Shown here in pieces: positions 1 to 6,442 of a stretch of 8,481 nucleotides of DNA. A program made the position numbers and the translations under genes. How positions within the stretch are numbered: position 1 is the first letter of the stretch; the number at the start of each line of letters is the position of its first letter. The notes below the pieces were generated by a model that ran no database searches, had not been told where the DNA came from, and was given only the letters and a program-made list of their open reading frames with translations. Source of the stretch: Spirochaetales bacterium (GTDB taxonomy: Bacteria; Spirochaetota; Spirochaetia; DTKZ01); assembly GCA_031274005.1 (NCBI GenBank), contig JAISQU010000071.1:1-8481 (forward strand), in the 5' to 3' direction.

Positions 1-13
1 CATAACCACTACG

Positions 14-32
14 GCAATTGCTGCGCAATTGC
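14..32. repeat. Hairpin in slot 1 of repeat copy A
   Basis: GCAATTGC at 14-21 and 25-32 is separated by TGC, giving an 8-bp stem with a 3-nt loop. It directly follows the 15-base core. Copy B has a hairpin of identical geometry but unrelated sequence at 169-187. Confidence 0.75.
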
Positions 33-84
33 GTTCCAACCAGAAGCTTTGTGGTCAGGGCAGGAAGCGCGCTGGCGGCCTTTA

Positions 85-149
85 CCGCACATTTCCGGCG
101 GCAACTTCTCCCGCCGATGCGGGAAAGACGCTTTCACGGAAATGTGCGG
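85..149. repeat. Long interrupted inverted repeat in copy A (slot 2)
   Basis: CCGCACATTTCCG (85-97) is perfectly complementary to CGGAAATGTGCGG (137-149). Inside it is a second stem, TCCCGC (109-114) with GCGGGA (119-124), around a 4-nt CGAT loop. The left arm is part of the conserved repeat core, so the right arm extends the structure beyond what copy B has. Confidence 0.7.
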
Positions 150-168
150 GCGGGACATAACCACTACG

Positions 169-187
169 GCCCGCGCCCGGCGCGGGC
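169..187. repeat. Hairpin in slot 1 of repeat copy B
   Basis: GCCCGCGC (169-176) pairs perfectly with GCGCGGGC (180-187) around a 3-nt CCG loop. The stem and loop lengths equal those of 14-32, while most stem bases differ. Confidence 0.75.
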
Positions 188-252
188 GCTACTTTCAGGT
201 GATTTGTTTTATCGTGGATAGCGCACTGGTGACCTTTACCGCAATTTCCGGG

Positions 253-290
253 GCCGAGATGCGGTTCGCCTATGCGAACCGCATCTCGGC
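253..290. repeat. Perfect 17-bp inverted repeat upstream of the HD-GYP gene (slot 2 of copy B)
   Basis: The arms at 253-269 (GCCGAGATGCGGTTCGC) and 274-290 are perfectly complementary, with a 4-nt CTAT loop. It follows the repeat core ATTTCCGG. It could act as a terminator for anything entering from the left, but the following bases (TACTTGATTCTC) are not a clean T-run. An in-frame ATG at 272 lies inside this hairpin, so it is a poor start for the next gene. Confidence 0.75.
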
Positions 291-293
291 TAC

Positions 294-322
294 TTGATTC
301 TCTTTCTGTTTCTTCGTATTGT
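294..322 (+). promoter_or_regulatory. Candidate sigma-70 promoter for the HD-GYP gene
   Basis: TTGATT (294-299) and TATTGT (317-322) are separated by exactly 17 bases, each matching 4 of 6 consensus positions. The region between the hairpin and the gene is locally AT-rich. A transcript would start near 329, leaving only about 9-21 nt of leader before the ATGs at 338 and 350, where no Shine-Dalgarno is seen. Motif match only. Confidence 0.3.
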
Positions 323-349
323 AAAAACAGAATTGTTATGTACGTCAGA

Positions 350-1600
350 ATGGATCAATTGAGTCTGGTTATTTCCCGCGCGCTGGATATAATCGAAAAA
401 GAAAAGTTCGGGGCAAGCAAGAATCACAGCATGCGCGTGGCCGTACTGTGCGCCGCGATAGGGCGGCGCGTGGGGTTTAACGATGATTGCCTGTCGGCGC
501 TGACAACCTGCGCGCTTTTTCATGATAACGCGCTTACCGAATATATGCTTTCAGAAAGGGAAGGCAATCTTCAGGCGCTCAACCTTCGCCTGCATTGCGA
601 ATATGGTCAGCGCAATGTGGAATGGCTTCCGTTTAAAAAAGATGTATCGGGATTTGTTTTGTATCATCACGAACACAAGGACGGTTCGGGGCCGTTCGGA
701 AAAAAAGAAGGGGAATATCCCTTTGAAGCCGCGATCATAGCGGCCGCCGATCTTGCGGATGTCAGAAATCACCTGCAGCGCATTCCCGCGGAGAGCCTGC
801 CGGAACTGCGGCGGGCGATCAGGGAACAGTTTGGCGCGGACGCCTCATCGAAGGCCGCAGGCGCTTTGCTTGAGGTTCTCGACGCGCACATGCTTGAGTC
901 CCTGCGAGACGAGGCCCTTCAGGCTACCGTGGAAAAGGCGATTCCGCTTTGGACTGCCGACATACGGGACCCTTCCATCATCCGCATTGCGGGTATGGTT
1001 GCGCATGTTATTGACTATAAATCCGTTTTTACGACGAAACATACCATACAGATAGCCAATAAGTCCTGGATTCTGGCAAACCATTACGGATACGACCAGA
1101 CGCAAAAGGCGCAGTTGTACCTTGCCGCGGCGCTGCACGATATAGGCAAAATCGCCACGCCTCTGGAAATTCTTGAAAAGCCCGGCGCGCTGAGCGCTGA
1201 GGAGTTCGCGGTCATCAAGGAGCATGTGCGCCATACCTACGACTGGCTGCGCGGCATCGAGGGCCTGGAGGACATATGCCGGTGGGCTTCGAACCATCAC
1301 GAAAAACTGACCGGCACGGGATACCCCTTCGGGAAAAAGGCGGAAGAGCTGGATTTTAATTCACGCCTTTTGGCCTGCGTTGATATTTACCAGGCCGTCT
1401 GCGAGGAGCGGCCCTATCATCCCGCGCGGGATCACGCCGACACAATGGCGATTCTCTACGAGACGGCGAAAAAGGGAGAGATTGACGCGTCCATAGTAAA
1501 AGACCTGGATACGGTTTTAGCGGAATACTCCCTTCGGGATGTCCCGCCGCCCAGGATTCTGGCGGCGCACACTAACCCGGCAATTCTCAATTTGAAATGA
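350..1600 (+). CDS. Tandem HD-GYP domain protein, probable cyclic-di-GMP phosphodiesterase
   Basis: Cytoplasmic signalling enzyme of the HD-GYP family, which hydrolyses cyclic di-GMP; substrate inferred from the family. From the ATG at 350 the protein is 416 residues; an ATG at 338 would add four. Neither has a Shine-Dalgarno. I prefer 350 because MDQLSLVISRALDIIE fits the family's opening better, and the ATG at 272 lies in a hairpin. The C-terminal domain (about 205-395) is complete: H231, HD 263-264 in HDIGK, H292, HH 316-317 in HHEKLTGTGYP, and D345 in CVDIYQA. The N-terminal half (about 20-190) is a second, diverged copy: H26, HD 58-59 without the following GK, H82, HHEHKDGSGPFG at 106-117 with GPF in place of GYP, and D134. 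No transmembrane, PAS or receiver domain is visible. It ends 319 nt before the activase gene. Confidence 0.85.
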   Translation: MDQLSLVISRALDIIEKEKFGASKNHSMRVAVLCAAIGRRVGFNDDCLSALTTCALFHDNALTEYMLSEREGNLQALNLRLHCEYGQRNVEWLPFKKDVSGFVLYHHEHKDGSGPFGKKEGEYPFEAAIIAAADLADVRNHLQRIPAESLPELRRAIREQFGADASSKAAGALLEVLDAHMLESLRDEALQATVEKAIPLWTADIRDPSIIRIAGMVAHVIDYKSVFTTKHTIQIANKSWILANHYGYDQTQKAQLYLAAALHDIGKIATPLEILEKPGALSAEEFAVIKEHVRHTYDWLRGIEGLEDICRWASNHHEKLTGTGYPFGKKAEELDFNSRLLACVDIYQAVCEERPYHPARDHADTMAILYETAKKGEIDASIVKDLDTVLAEYSLRDVPPPRILAAHTNPAILNLK

Positions 1601-1640
1601 ACCGGTCTCACCCTTCAGGGCGAGGAGAGTCATTGAGTTT

Positions 1641-1895
1641 TTGGGAAAATTTTTGAAAAAAACCACAGCGTATTCGGCCTTGGGGGCCGGCGTATTTGTG
1701 GCGTCGCCTTTTGCGTTTGCAACCGACCTGACCGTATGTCCTGCGGGGGGTAGGCCGGGATCGCCGAAGCCCGCTCAGGTCAAACAAAAAACGCGGGCTT
1801 TCCCAAGACCGCGGCTTTATGCCTCATCCGCGGGCGAGGAAGCCCGGCCGCAGGGGGGATCTCCCCCCTCCTGCACCCTTGATATTGCGCCGTAA
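1641..1895 (+). CDS. Doubtful small ORF with signal-peptide-like N-terminus
   Basis: Not recognised. The frame opens with TTG at 1641 and gives 84 residues. GAGGAGAG (1622-1629) lies upstream, but the spacing is long; an ATT at 1632 in the same frame would sit closer. Residues 1-27 look like a Sec signal peptide: K3, K6-K7, a hydrophobic stretch through SALGAGVFVASPF, then AFA with cleavage likely before TD. The rest is low-complexity, Pro/Arg/Gly-rich, and its DNA consists largely of inverted repeats. It may be a real secreted peptide, a gene whose 3' part was replaced by a palindromic element, or chance. The signal-like start supports translation; the tail argues against a conserved protein. 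Confidence 0.28.
   Translation: MGKFLKKTTAYSALGAGVFVASPFAFATDLTVCPAGGRPGSPKPAQVKQKTRAFPRPRLYASSAGEEARPQGGSPPSCTLDIAP
1767..1846. repeat. Overlapping inverted repeats with mutually exclusive pairings
   Basis: AAGCCCGC (1767-1774) is perfectly complementary to GCGGGCTT (1793-1800). CGGGCTTTCC (1794-1803) can instead pair with GGAAGCCCG (1838-1846) with one bulge, enclosing CCGCGG (1809-1814) paired with CCGCGG (1828-1833). Both structures use the same CGGGCTT segment and so exclude each other, as in an attenuator or riboswitch expression platform. A function is only inferred. Confidence 0.5.
1785..1846 (-). terminator. Candidate intrinsic terminator on the minus strand
   Basis: Read on the minus strand, the CGGGCTTCC...GGAAAGCCCG stem (1846-1838 with 1803-1794), containing an inner CCGCGG stem, is followed by CG and a run TTTTTTGTTT (complement of about 1782-1791). 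This has intrinsic-terminator form for transcripts coming from the right, antisense to the start of the activase gene. No minus-strand gene immediately upstream is evident, so it may end an antisense or small RNA. Confidence 0.35.
1852..1869. repeat. G6/C6 hairpin ahead of the activase ribosome binding site
   Basis: AGGGGGG (1852-1858) pairs with CCCCCCT (1863-1869) around a 4-nt ATCT loop. CTCCT at 1868-1872, overlapping its 3' arm, is complementary to the AGGAG Shine-Dalgarno at 1911-1915, so the hairpin could compete with masking of that site. The masking helix is only 5 bp. Confidence 0.5.
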
Positions 1896-1908
1896 TCCGG
1901 GTATTTTG

Positions 1909-1915
1909 AAAGGAG
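1909..1915 (+). promoter_or_regulatory. Ribosome binding site of the activase gene
   Basis: AAAGGAG lies 4 nt before the ATG at 1920. It supports that start over the out-of-frame ATG at 1924. Strong match, slightly short spacing. Confidence 0.75.
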
Positions 1916-1919
1916 ATTC

Positions 1920-4900
1920 ATGAATGCATCAGTTCCGGCCGGGATTTGGCTCGGCCTTGACGTGGGCTCCACGACGGCGAAAATCGTGGCCTTTGATCCA
2001 GATAGTTCGCAGGTTCTTCTGCGCCGTTACGTACGCCATAATGCGCGGCAGTGCGAGACAGTCCGCGCCCTTCTTGAAGAGGCTTTTCGGGAATTTCCCG
2101 AAGCAGAACCGCGGGTGGCGGTCTGCGGGTCCGGGGGTAAAACCATCGCGGACCTTATTCACGCGGACTATATACAGGAGGTTGTGGCGAATTCCCTGGC
2201 GGTCAGGAATTTTTATCCCCGCACGAGGGTCGCCATAGAGCTGGGCGGGCAGGACGCGAAGATTGTCTTTTTCTACCACGACCAGACTACGGACAGGCTT
2301 GTGGCCTCGGATATGCGGATGAACGGAAGCTGCGCGGGAGGCACGGGCGCTTTTATTGACGAGGTGGCTCATCTTCTGAAAATTCCCGTGGAAGAGTTTG
2401 AGGCCTGCGCGGTAAAGGGAACCCGCGTCTATGATATTTCCGGGCGCTGCGGAGTGTTCGCCAAGACGGACATTCAGCCCCTGCTGAATCAGGGCGTCGC
2501 GAAAGAGGATATAGCGCTGTCGGCCCTGCACGCCATAGCGAAGCAGACAATAGGCGGACTGGCCCAGGGGCTGGAGCTGAAGCCTCCCATCATTTTCGAG
2601 GGCGGCCCCCTTACCTTTAACCCAACCCTCATAAAGGTTTTTGCCCAGCGCCTCGGCCTGAAAGACGGGGAGCTCATCCGCCCGGACAATCCCGAAACCC
2701 TTGTCGCTTACGGCGCGGCCCTCTCACTGGGCGAAATGTTTGCCGATAAGCCCTGCGAATTTGTTCCCGCCCAGGCTCTGTCCGCCCTGTCCATATACAG
2801 GGAAAACATTTCCCGCGGGACTCCCGATATTCAAAAGAATTATTTTTTTTCCGCTGCGGACAGGGCGGCCTTTGAAAAGAGGCACAGGCTGCCTGACCCG
2901 CCCGGGCAGGCGGCCGCGGCCGGCGATACCCTGAGGGTTTACCTGGGCATAGACGCCGGTTCCACAACAACGAAGTTTGTTCTTCTTGACGAGGAGGAAA
3001 ACGTTGTCGACACTTTTTACACAAACAACAACGGCGAACCCCTGAGCGTTATCCGCAGGGCGCTCATGGGGCTTGATAAAAAATACAAAGACCTGGGCGT
3101 AGATCTGCGCATCATTGCCGCGGGTACAACAGGTTACGGCGAAGTGCTGTTCGCCAAAGCCCTGGGCGCAGACTACCACACCGTCGAAACGGTTGCCCAC
3201 GCGGCCGCTGCGCTGAAATACGCGCCGGGAGTGACTTTTATCCTTGACATCGGCGGTCAGGATATGAAGGCCATCACCATCAATCACGACATCGTTACGG
3301 GCATTACGCTGAACGAGGCGTGTTCGGCGGGCTGCGGGTCATTCCTCGAAAACTTCGCGAAGAACCTGGCCATTCCCGTGGAAAAAATCGCCGAAGCCGC
3401 CTTTGGCGCGAAAAACCCCGCGGAGCTCGGAAGCCGCTGCACCGTCTTTATGAATAGCTGCATCATCACCGAACAGAAAAACGGCAAACAGCCCGAAGAC
3501 ATTATGGCGGGCCTGTGCCGCTCAATCATAGAAAACGTTTTTACAAAGGTTATCCGCATCTCAAACTTTTCCAGCCTGGGCGATAAAATTGTCGTGCAGG
3601 GCGGGGCTTTCAAAAATGACGCGGTTCTGCGCGCTCTGGAACAATACACGGGAAAGCCCATCATCCGTGCGCCGTATCCCGGGGAGATGGGCGCCATAGG
3701 AATCGCGCTGCTGACAAAAAAGCATGTGCGCGGGACCCCCGCGTTCACATCCGCGTTTATCGGCCTTTCCGCCATGGAAGGTTTCGGCTACAAACAGCAG
3801 TCCAAATATGTCTGCCCCTTTTGCAGCAATAGCTGCAACCGGACTCTTATCACCTTTTCCAACGGCGAAACCTATGTTACCGGCAACCGCTGCGAACGGG
3901 GCGAGGTTGTCGGCGCAGCGGACAGCGCCCAGGCGCGCGAAAAGGTAAAACTCATCACCGGCAAAATCGAGGCCGTTCCTGATCTTATGAAGCTGCGGGA
4001 AAAACTTCTTTTTCAGGATTATCCTGTTACGCCCCTGAGCCCCGCAAAGGATATTACCATAGGCATGCCGCGCGCTCTTGAGTTTTGGAACAGCATGCCC
4101 TTCTGGACGACATTCTGGCGCGCGCTGGGTTTTAAAACGCTTATTTCCCGCGGGTCCAGCCGCGGCCTGTTTGAGCGGGGGCTGCCCTTTGTCTCCTCCG
4201 ACACCGTCTGCTTTCCGGCAAAGCTCGTTCACGGCCACATCCGCGACCTGGCGGAAAAAAAGGCCGACAGAATTTTTATGCCCATGATAATCCGCATGCC
4301 GACGGAAAATACCGAGCCGTACAGCGATTATGTCTGCGCGGTCGTAAAAGGCTATCCCCTGGTTATCCGCTACAGCGACGATCCCGAAGGCCGCTGGAAT
4401 ACGAGTTTCGACACGCCCATCTTCCACTGGTTCAAAACAAAGGACAGGAACAGGCAGATCGCGGACTTTGTCCGCGCGGGCTTCGGCATTCCCGGCCCCG
4501 TCATCCGGCAGGCCATACAGCAGGCGGACAATGCCATGGCCCTTTTTCACGCGGAGCTTTCGGGCCGCGCGAAACTCGTCATGGCGGAGGCTGAAAAAAA
4601 GGGGCAGTTCGCCGTGGTTCTGGCGGGCAGGCCCTACCACAACGACGCTCTTGTCAACCACGACCTGTCCGGCTACTTTACGCGCATGGGGATTCCTGTG
4701 CTGAGCGTAGATTCCCTGCCGGGCCTGAATGAAACGAATCTGCGAAACACCCGCATTGAAATTACGAACAATTTTCACGCGCGCATGCTGAGCGGGGCCA
4801 TATGCGCGGCGCGGCATCCGGCCCTGGAGTATGTGCAAATTGTGAGTTTCGGCTGCGGGCACGACGCCATTTTAACCGACGAAGTCATACGGCTTATGAA

Positions 4901-6350
4901 TGTCATCTCCGGCAAAGACCCCCTCATCCTCAAACTTGACGAAGGCGACGCGGCCGGCCCCCTCACCCTGCGCATCAAATCCTTTATAGAGACCGTCAAA
5001 ACACGCAGGCGCAAAAACTCCTCTCCCGTGATACGCGGAATCGAAGACCCCTATCCCGTCAAGTTCACCAAAGCGGACTGGAAAAACAAAACCCTGCTTA
5101 TCCCGAATGTGTCCGCGGCCTTCTGCAAAATCGCCAGCGCCGTCATACGCCGCCAGGGCTTTAAGGTGCAGCCCCTGCCCCTGGGCGGACGGGAGGCCAT
5201 CAAGCTGGGCAAAAAATATGTGCACAACGACATCTGCTTTCCCGCGCAGATGAACATAGGGGAAGGGCTGTCTGTTCTGGAAAGCGGACAGTACAAACCC
5301 GATGAGGTGGTCATCGCCCTCGCGAAATATCAGTGCGACTGCCGGCTGTCCCACTACGCGAGCCTTGCGCGGCGGGCCCTGGACGAAGCGGGTTTTTCGC
5401 AGGTACCCATCATCACCACGGACAAACTTGACTCAAAAAACATGTACCCCGGCTTCAAGCTGGGCATGGCTTTTGAAGTGCGCATGCTCTGGGGCCTTAT
5501 CATCATGGATATGCTGGAAGACCTGTTCCGCAAAATACGCCCCTACGAGCGGAGGCCCGGCGAAACCGAAAGGGTTTTTACTGAAGCGATAGACAGTGTC
5601 GCCGCGGGTTTCGACTCAGGCGGTATACGCGGCGCGGTCAAGGCGTACAAAAACGCAGTGGCCGCCATGTGCGCAATCCCCTATGACAGAAGCGTCCGCA
5701 AGCCCCTTGTCTTCATCATTGGGGAATACCTTCTGAACTACCATCCGGGATCAAACTTCTATGTAGAGGAATACCTGGAAAAGCACAATATGGAAGTCAT
5801 TCTGCCCCGGATGATAGACGTATTCCGCCGCGACTATCTGCGCAAAATATCGGAGATGCGCGACTTTCATGTAAGCTACCCCTTCGGCGAGGCCCTGAGC
5901 TCCTACATAGCGGAAGGGCTTTTTGACATAGTCATCACAAAGCTGGAAAAAACCGCGGTGCGGCACCCCCTCTACGAACCCTGTACGCGCCTGCCGGAAA
6001 TAGCCGCCGCCACCGACCGCATAATGCACCGCACCTTCACCAGCGGCGAAGGCTGGCTCATCCCCGGAGAAATACTGCACCACGCCTCGCACGGGGTTCA
6101 TTCGTTTGTCATTCTTCAGCCCTTCGGCTGCCTGCCCAACCACATTTGCGGCCGCGGCGTAGTCGGACGCCTCAAAAAGGAGTTCCCCAACATTCAGATT
6201 CTGCCCCTGGACTACGACCCTGACACAAGTTTCGCCAACATAGAAAACCGCCTGCAAATGCTCATCATGAACGCGAAAAGCCTGGAAAAAACAGCGCCAG
6301 CCTCTGCGGCCTACGGCAAAAAGGTAGAAGCGTCCGCCGCGCACAGTTAG
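1920..6350 (+). CDS. Large single-chain 2-hydroxyacyl-CoA dehydratase activase family protein (BcrAD/BadFG ATPase x2 plus DUF2229/COG3580-3581)
   Basis: 1476 residues, cytoplasmic. Relatives (HgdC-type archerases) use ATP to push a low-potential electron from a [4Fe-4S] cluster to a dehydratase or reductase; substrate and partner are unknown for this long form. Domain 1 (about 8-290): DVGSTTAK 14-21, ELGGQD 107-112, cluster cysteines C138 (GSCAGGTG) and C177 (SGRCGVF). Domain 2 (about 340-600): DAGSTTTK 345-352, DIGGQDMK 443-450, cysteines C468 (EACSAGCG) and C507 (SRCTVF). HgdC is a homodimer sharing one cluster between subunits; here the two halves are fused, which could supply all four ligands. 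Next come C632-x2-C635-x3-C639-x18-C658, the DUF2229 part (IGMPRALEFW from 714, C764 in VCFPAKLVHGH), GRPYH 903-907, C979 in FGCGHD, C1106 in NDICFPA, C1139/C1141, GEYLLNYHPG from 1268, and C1404 in PFGCLPNHI. It appears full length for the family. No separate HgdA/HgdB genes lie in the window. Confidence 0.92.
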   Translation: MNASVPAGIWLGLDVGSTTAKIVAFDPDSSQVLLRRYVRHNARQCETVRALLEEAFREFPEAEPRVAVCGSGGKTIADLIHADYIQEVVANSLAVRNFYPRTRVAIELGGQDAKIVFFYHDQTTDRLVASDMRMNGSCAGGTGAFIDEVAHLLKIPVEEFEACAVKGTRVYDISGRCGVFAKTDIQPLLNQGVAKEDIALSALHAIAKQTIGGLAQGLELKPPIIFEGGPLTFNPTLIKVFAQRLGLKDGELIRPDNPETLVAYGAALSLGEMFADKPCEFVPAQALSALSIYRENISRGTPDIQKNYFFSAADRAAFEKRHRLPDPPGQAAAAGDTLRVYLGIDAGSTTTKFVLLDEEENVVDTFYTNNNGEPLSVIRRALMGLDKKYKDLGVDLRIIAAGTTGYGEVLFAKALGADYHTVETVAHAAAALKYAPGVTFILDIGGQDMKAITINHDIVTGITLNEACSAGCGSFLENFAKNLAIPVEKIAEAAFGAKNPAELGSRCTVFMNSCIITEQKNGKQPEDIMAGLCRSIIENVFTKVIRISNFSSLGDKIVVQGGAFKNDAVLRALEQYTGKPIIRAPYPGEMGAIGIALLTKKHVRGTPAFTSAFIGLSAMEGFGYKQQSKYVCPFCSNSCNRTLITFSNGETYVTGNRCERGEVVGAADSAQAREKVKLITGKIEAVPDLMKLREKLLFQDYPVTPLSPAKDITIGMPRALEFWNSMPFWTTFWRALGFKTLISRGSSRGLFERGLPFVSSDTVCFPAKLVHGHIRDLAEKKADRIFMPMIIRMPTENTEPYSDYVCAVVKGYPLVIRYSDDPEGRWNTSFDTPIFHWFKTKDRNRQIADFVRAGFGIPGPVIRQAIQQADNAMALFHAELSGRAKLVMAEAEKKGQFAVVLAGRPYHNDALVNHDLSGYFTRMGIPVLSVDSLPGLNETNLRNTRIEITNNFHARMLSGAICAARHPALEYVQIVSFGCGHDAILTDEVIRLMNVISGKDPLILKLDEGDAAGPLTLRIKSFIETVKTRRRKNSSPVIRGIEDPYPVKFTKADWKNKTLLIPNVSAAFCKIASAVIRRQGFKVQPLPLGGREAIKLGKKYVHNDICFPAQMNIGEGLSVLESGQYKPDEVVIALAKYQCDCRLSHYASLARRALDEAGFSQVPIITTDKLDSKNMYPGFKLGMAFEVRMLWGLIIMDMLEDLFRKIRPYERRPGETERVFTEAIDSVAAGFDSGGIRGAVKAYKNAVAAMCAIPYDRSVRKPLVFIIGEYLLNYHPGSNFYVEEYLEKHNMEVILPRMIDVFRRDYLRKISEMRDFHVSYPFGEALSSYIAEGLFDIVITKLEKTAVRHPLYEPCTRLPEIAAATDRIMHRTFTSGEGWLIPGEILHHASHGVHSFVILQPFGCLPNHICGRGVVGRLKKEFPNIQILPLDYDPDTSFANIENRLQMLIMNAKSLEKTAPASAAYGKKVEASAAHS

Positions 6351-6374
6351 GCGCCCGCCGGACTTCTCATGTAA

Positions 6375-6398
6375 CCGCCCCCGGAATACCGGAGGCGG
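6375..6398 (+). terminator. Intergenic hairpin, probable terminator of the activase gene
   Basis: CCGCCCCCGG (6375-6384) pairs with CCGGAGGCGG (6389-6398) around AATA, 10 positions with one C-A mismatch. It starts 24 nt after the stop and is followed by CAAGATTTTACAG, a weak T-tract. It separates two convergent genes. A weaker stem, GCTTC (6411-6415) with GAAGC (6423-6427), may help end the opposite transcript. Confidence 0.55.
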
Positions 6399-6442
6399 CA
6401 AGATTTTACAGCTTCTTTTAGGGAAGCGGCGCTATCGGATGT

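Larger units (their letters stand above)
1..300. repeat. Two imperfect tandem copies of a ~155-bp palindrome-bearing unit
   Basis: No convincing gene lies in this stretch. Two copies of a unit are visible, about 1-155 and 156-300. The 15-base core CATAACCACTACGGC occurs at 1-15 and 156-170, and CCTTTACCGCA at 79-89 and 233-243, followed by (C)ATTTCCGG in both. Spacing of 154-155 bases is kept. Each copy carries a first hairpin directly after the 15-base core and a second palindromic segment after TTTCCGG. The stems differ in sequence between copies. Read on the minus strand, the core between hairpins gives AVK-x2-SAL in both copies, but stops break the second, so I do not call a gene. The array starts exactly at the window edge and probably continues leftwards. 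Family not recognised. Confidence 0.7.
1601..1919. other. Structured spacer between HD-GYP and activase genes
   Basis: This 319-nt gap holds a doubtful small ORF (1641-1895), a short mismatched hairpin after the HD-GYP stop (1607-1613 with 1618-1624, loop TTCA), and a cluster of inverted repeats from about 1740 to 1872. The T-run after the first hairpin (1638-1642) is about 13 nt away, so it is not a classic terminator. No convincing promoter for the activase gene was found here. No known riboswitch motif was recognised. Confidence 0.5.

Noticed and set aside
18..297. Short + strand frames of 67 and 82 codons in the left repeat region
   Set aside because: They run through palindromes and repeat cores, overlap each other, lack ribosome sites and have composition typical of translated repeats.
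272..349. ATG at 272 as start of the HD-GYP protein
   Set aside because: It lies inside the 17-bp hairpin and upstream of the candidate promoter, and the extra residues do not resemble the family N-terminus.
1879..1907. TTGATA-17-TATTTT as the activase promoter
   Set aside because: Good motif spacing, but transcription would start near 1914, removing or cutting into the Shine-Dalgarno at 1909-1915. It cannot serve the ATG at 1920 in the normal way.
1929..2531. Minus-strand frame of 200 codons opposite the start of the activase gene
   Set aside because: It overlaps the first ATPase domain with all its motifs intact on the + strand, and its translation shows no domain.
3561..4862. Long minus-strand open frame (433 codons) inside the activase gene
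   Set aside because: It is antisense to conserved family motifs on the + strand; long antisense frames are expected in GC-rich coding DNA. No recognisable protein features or ribosome site were seen.
5751..6401. Minus-strand frame of 216 codons spanning the activase 3' end and the intergenic hairpin
   Set aside because: It is a shadow of the + strand coding sequence and runs through the terminator-like hairpin.
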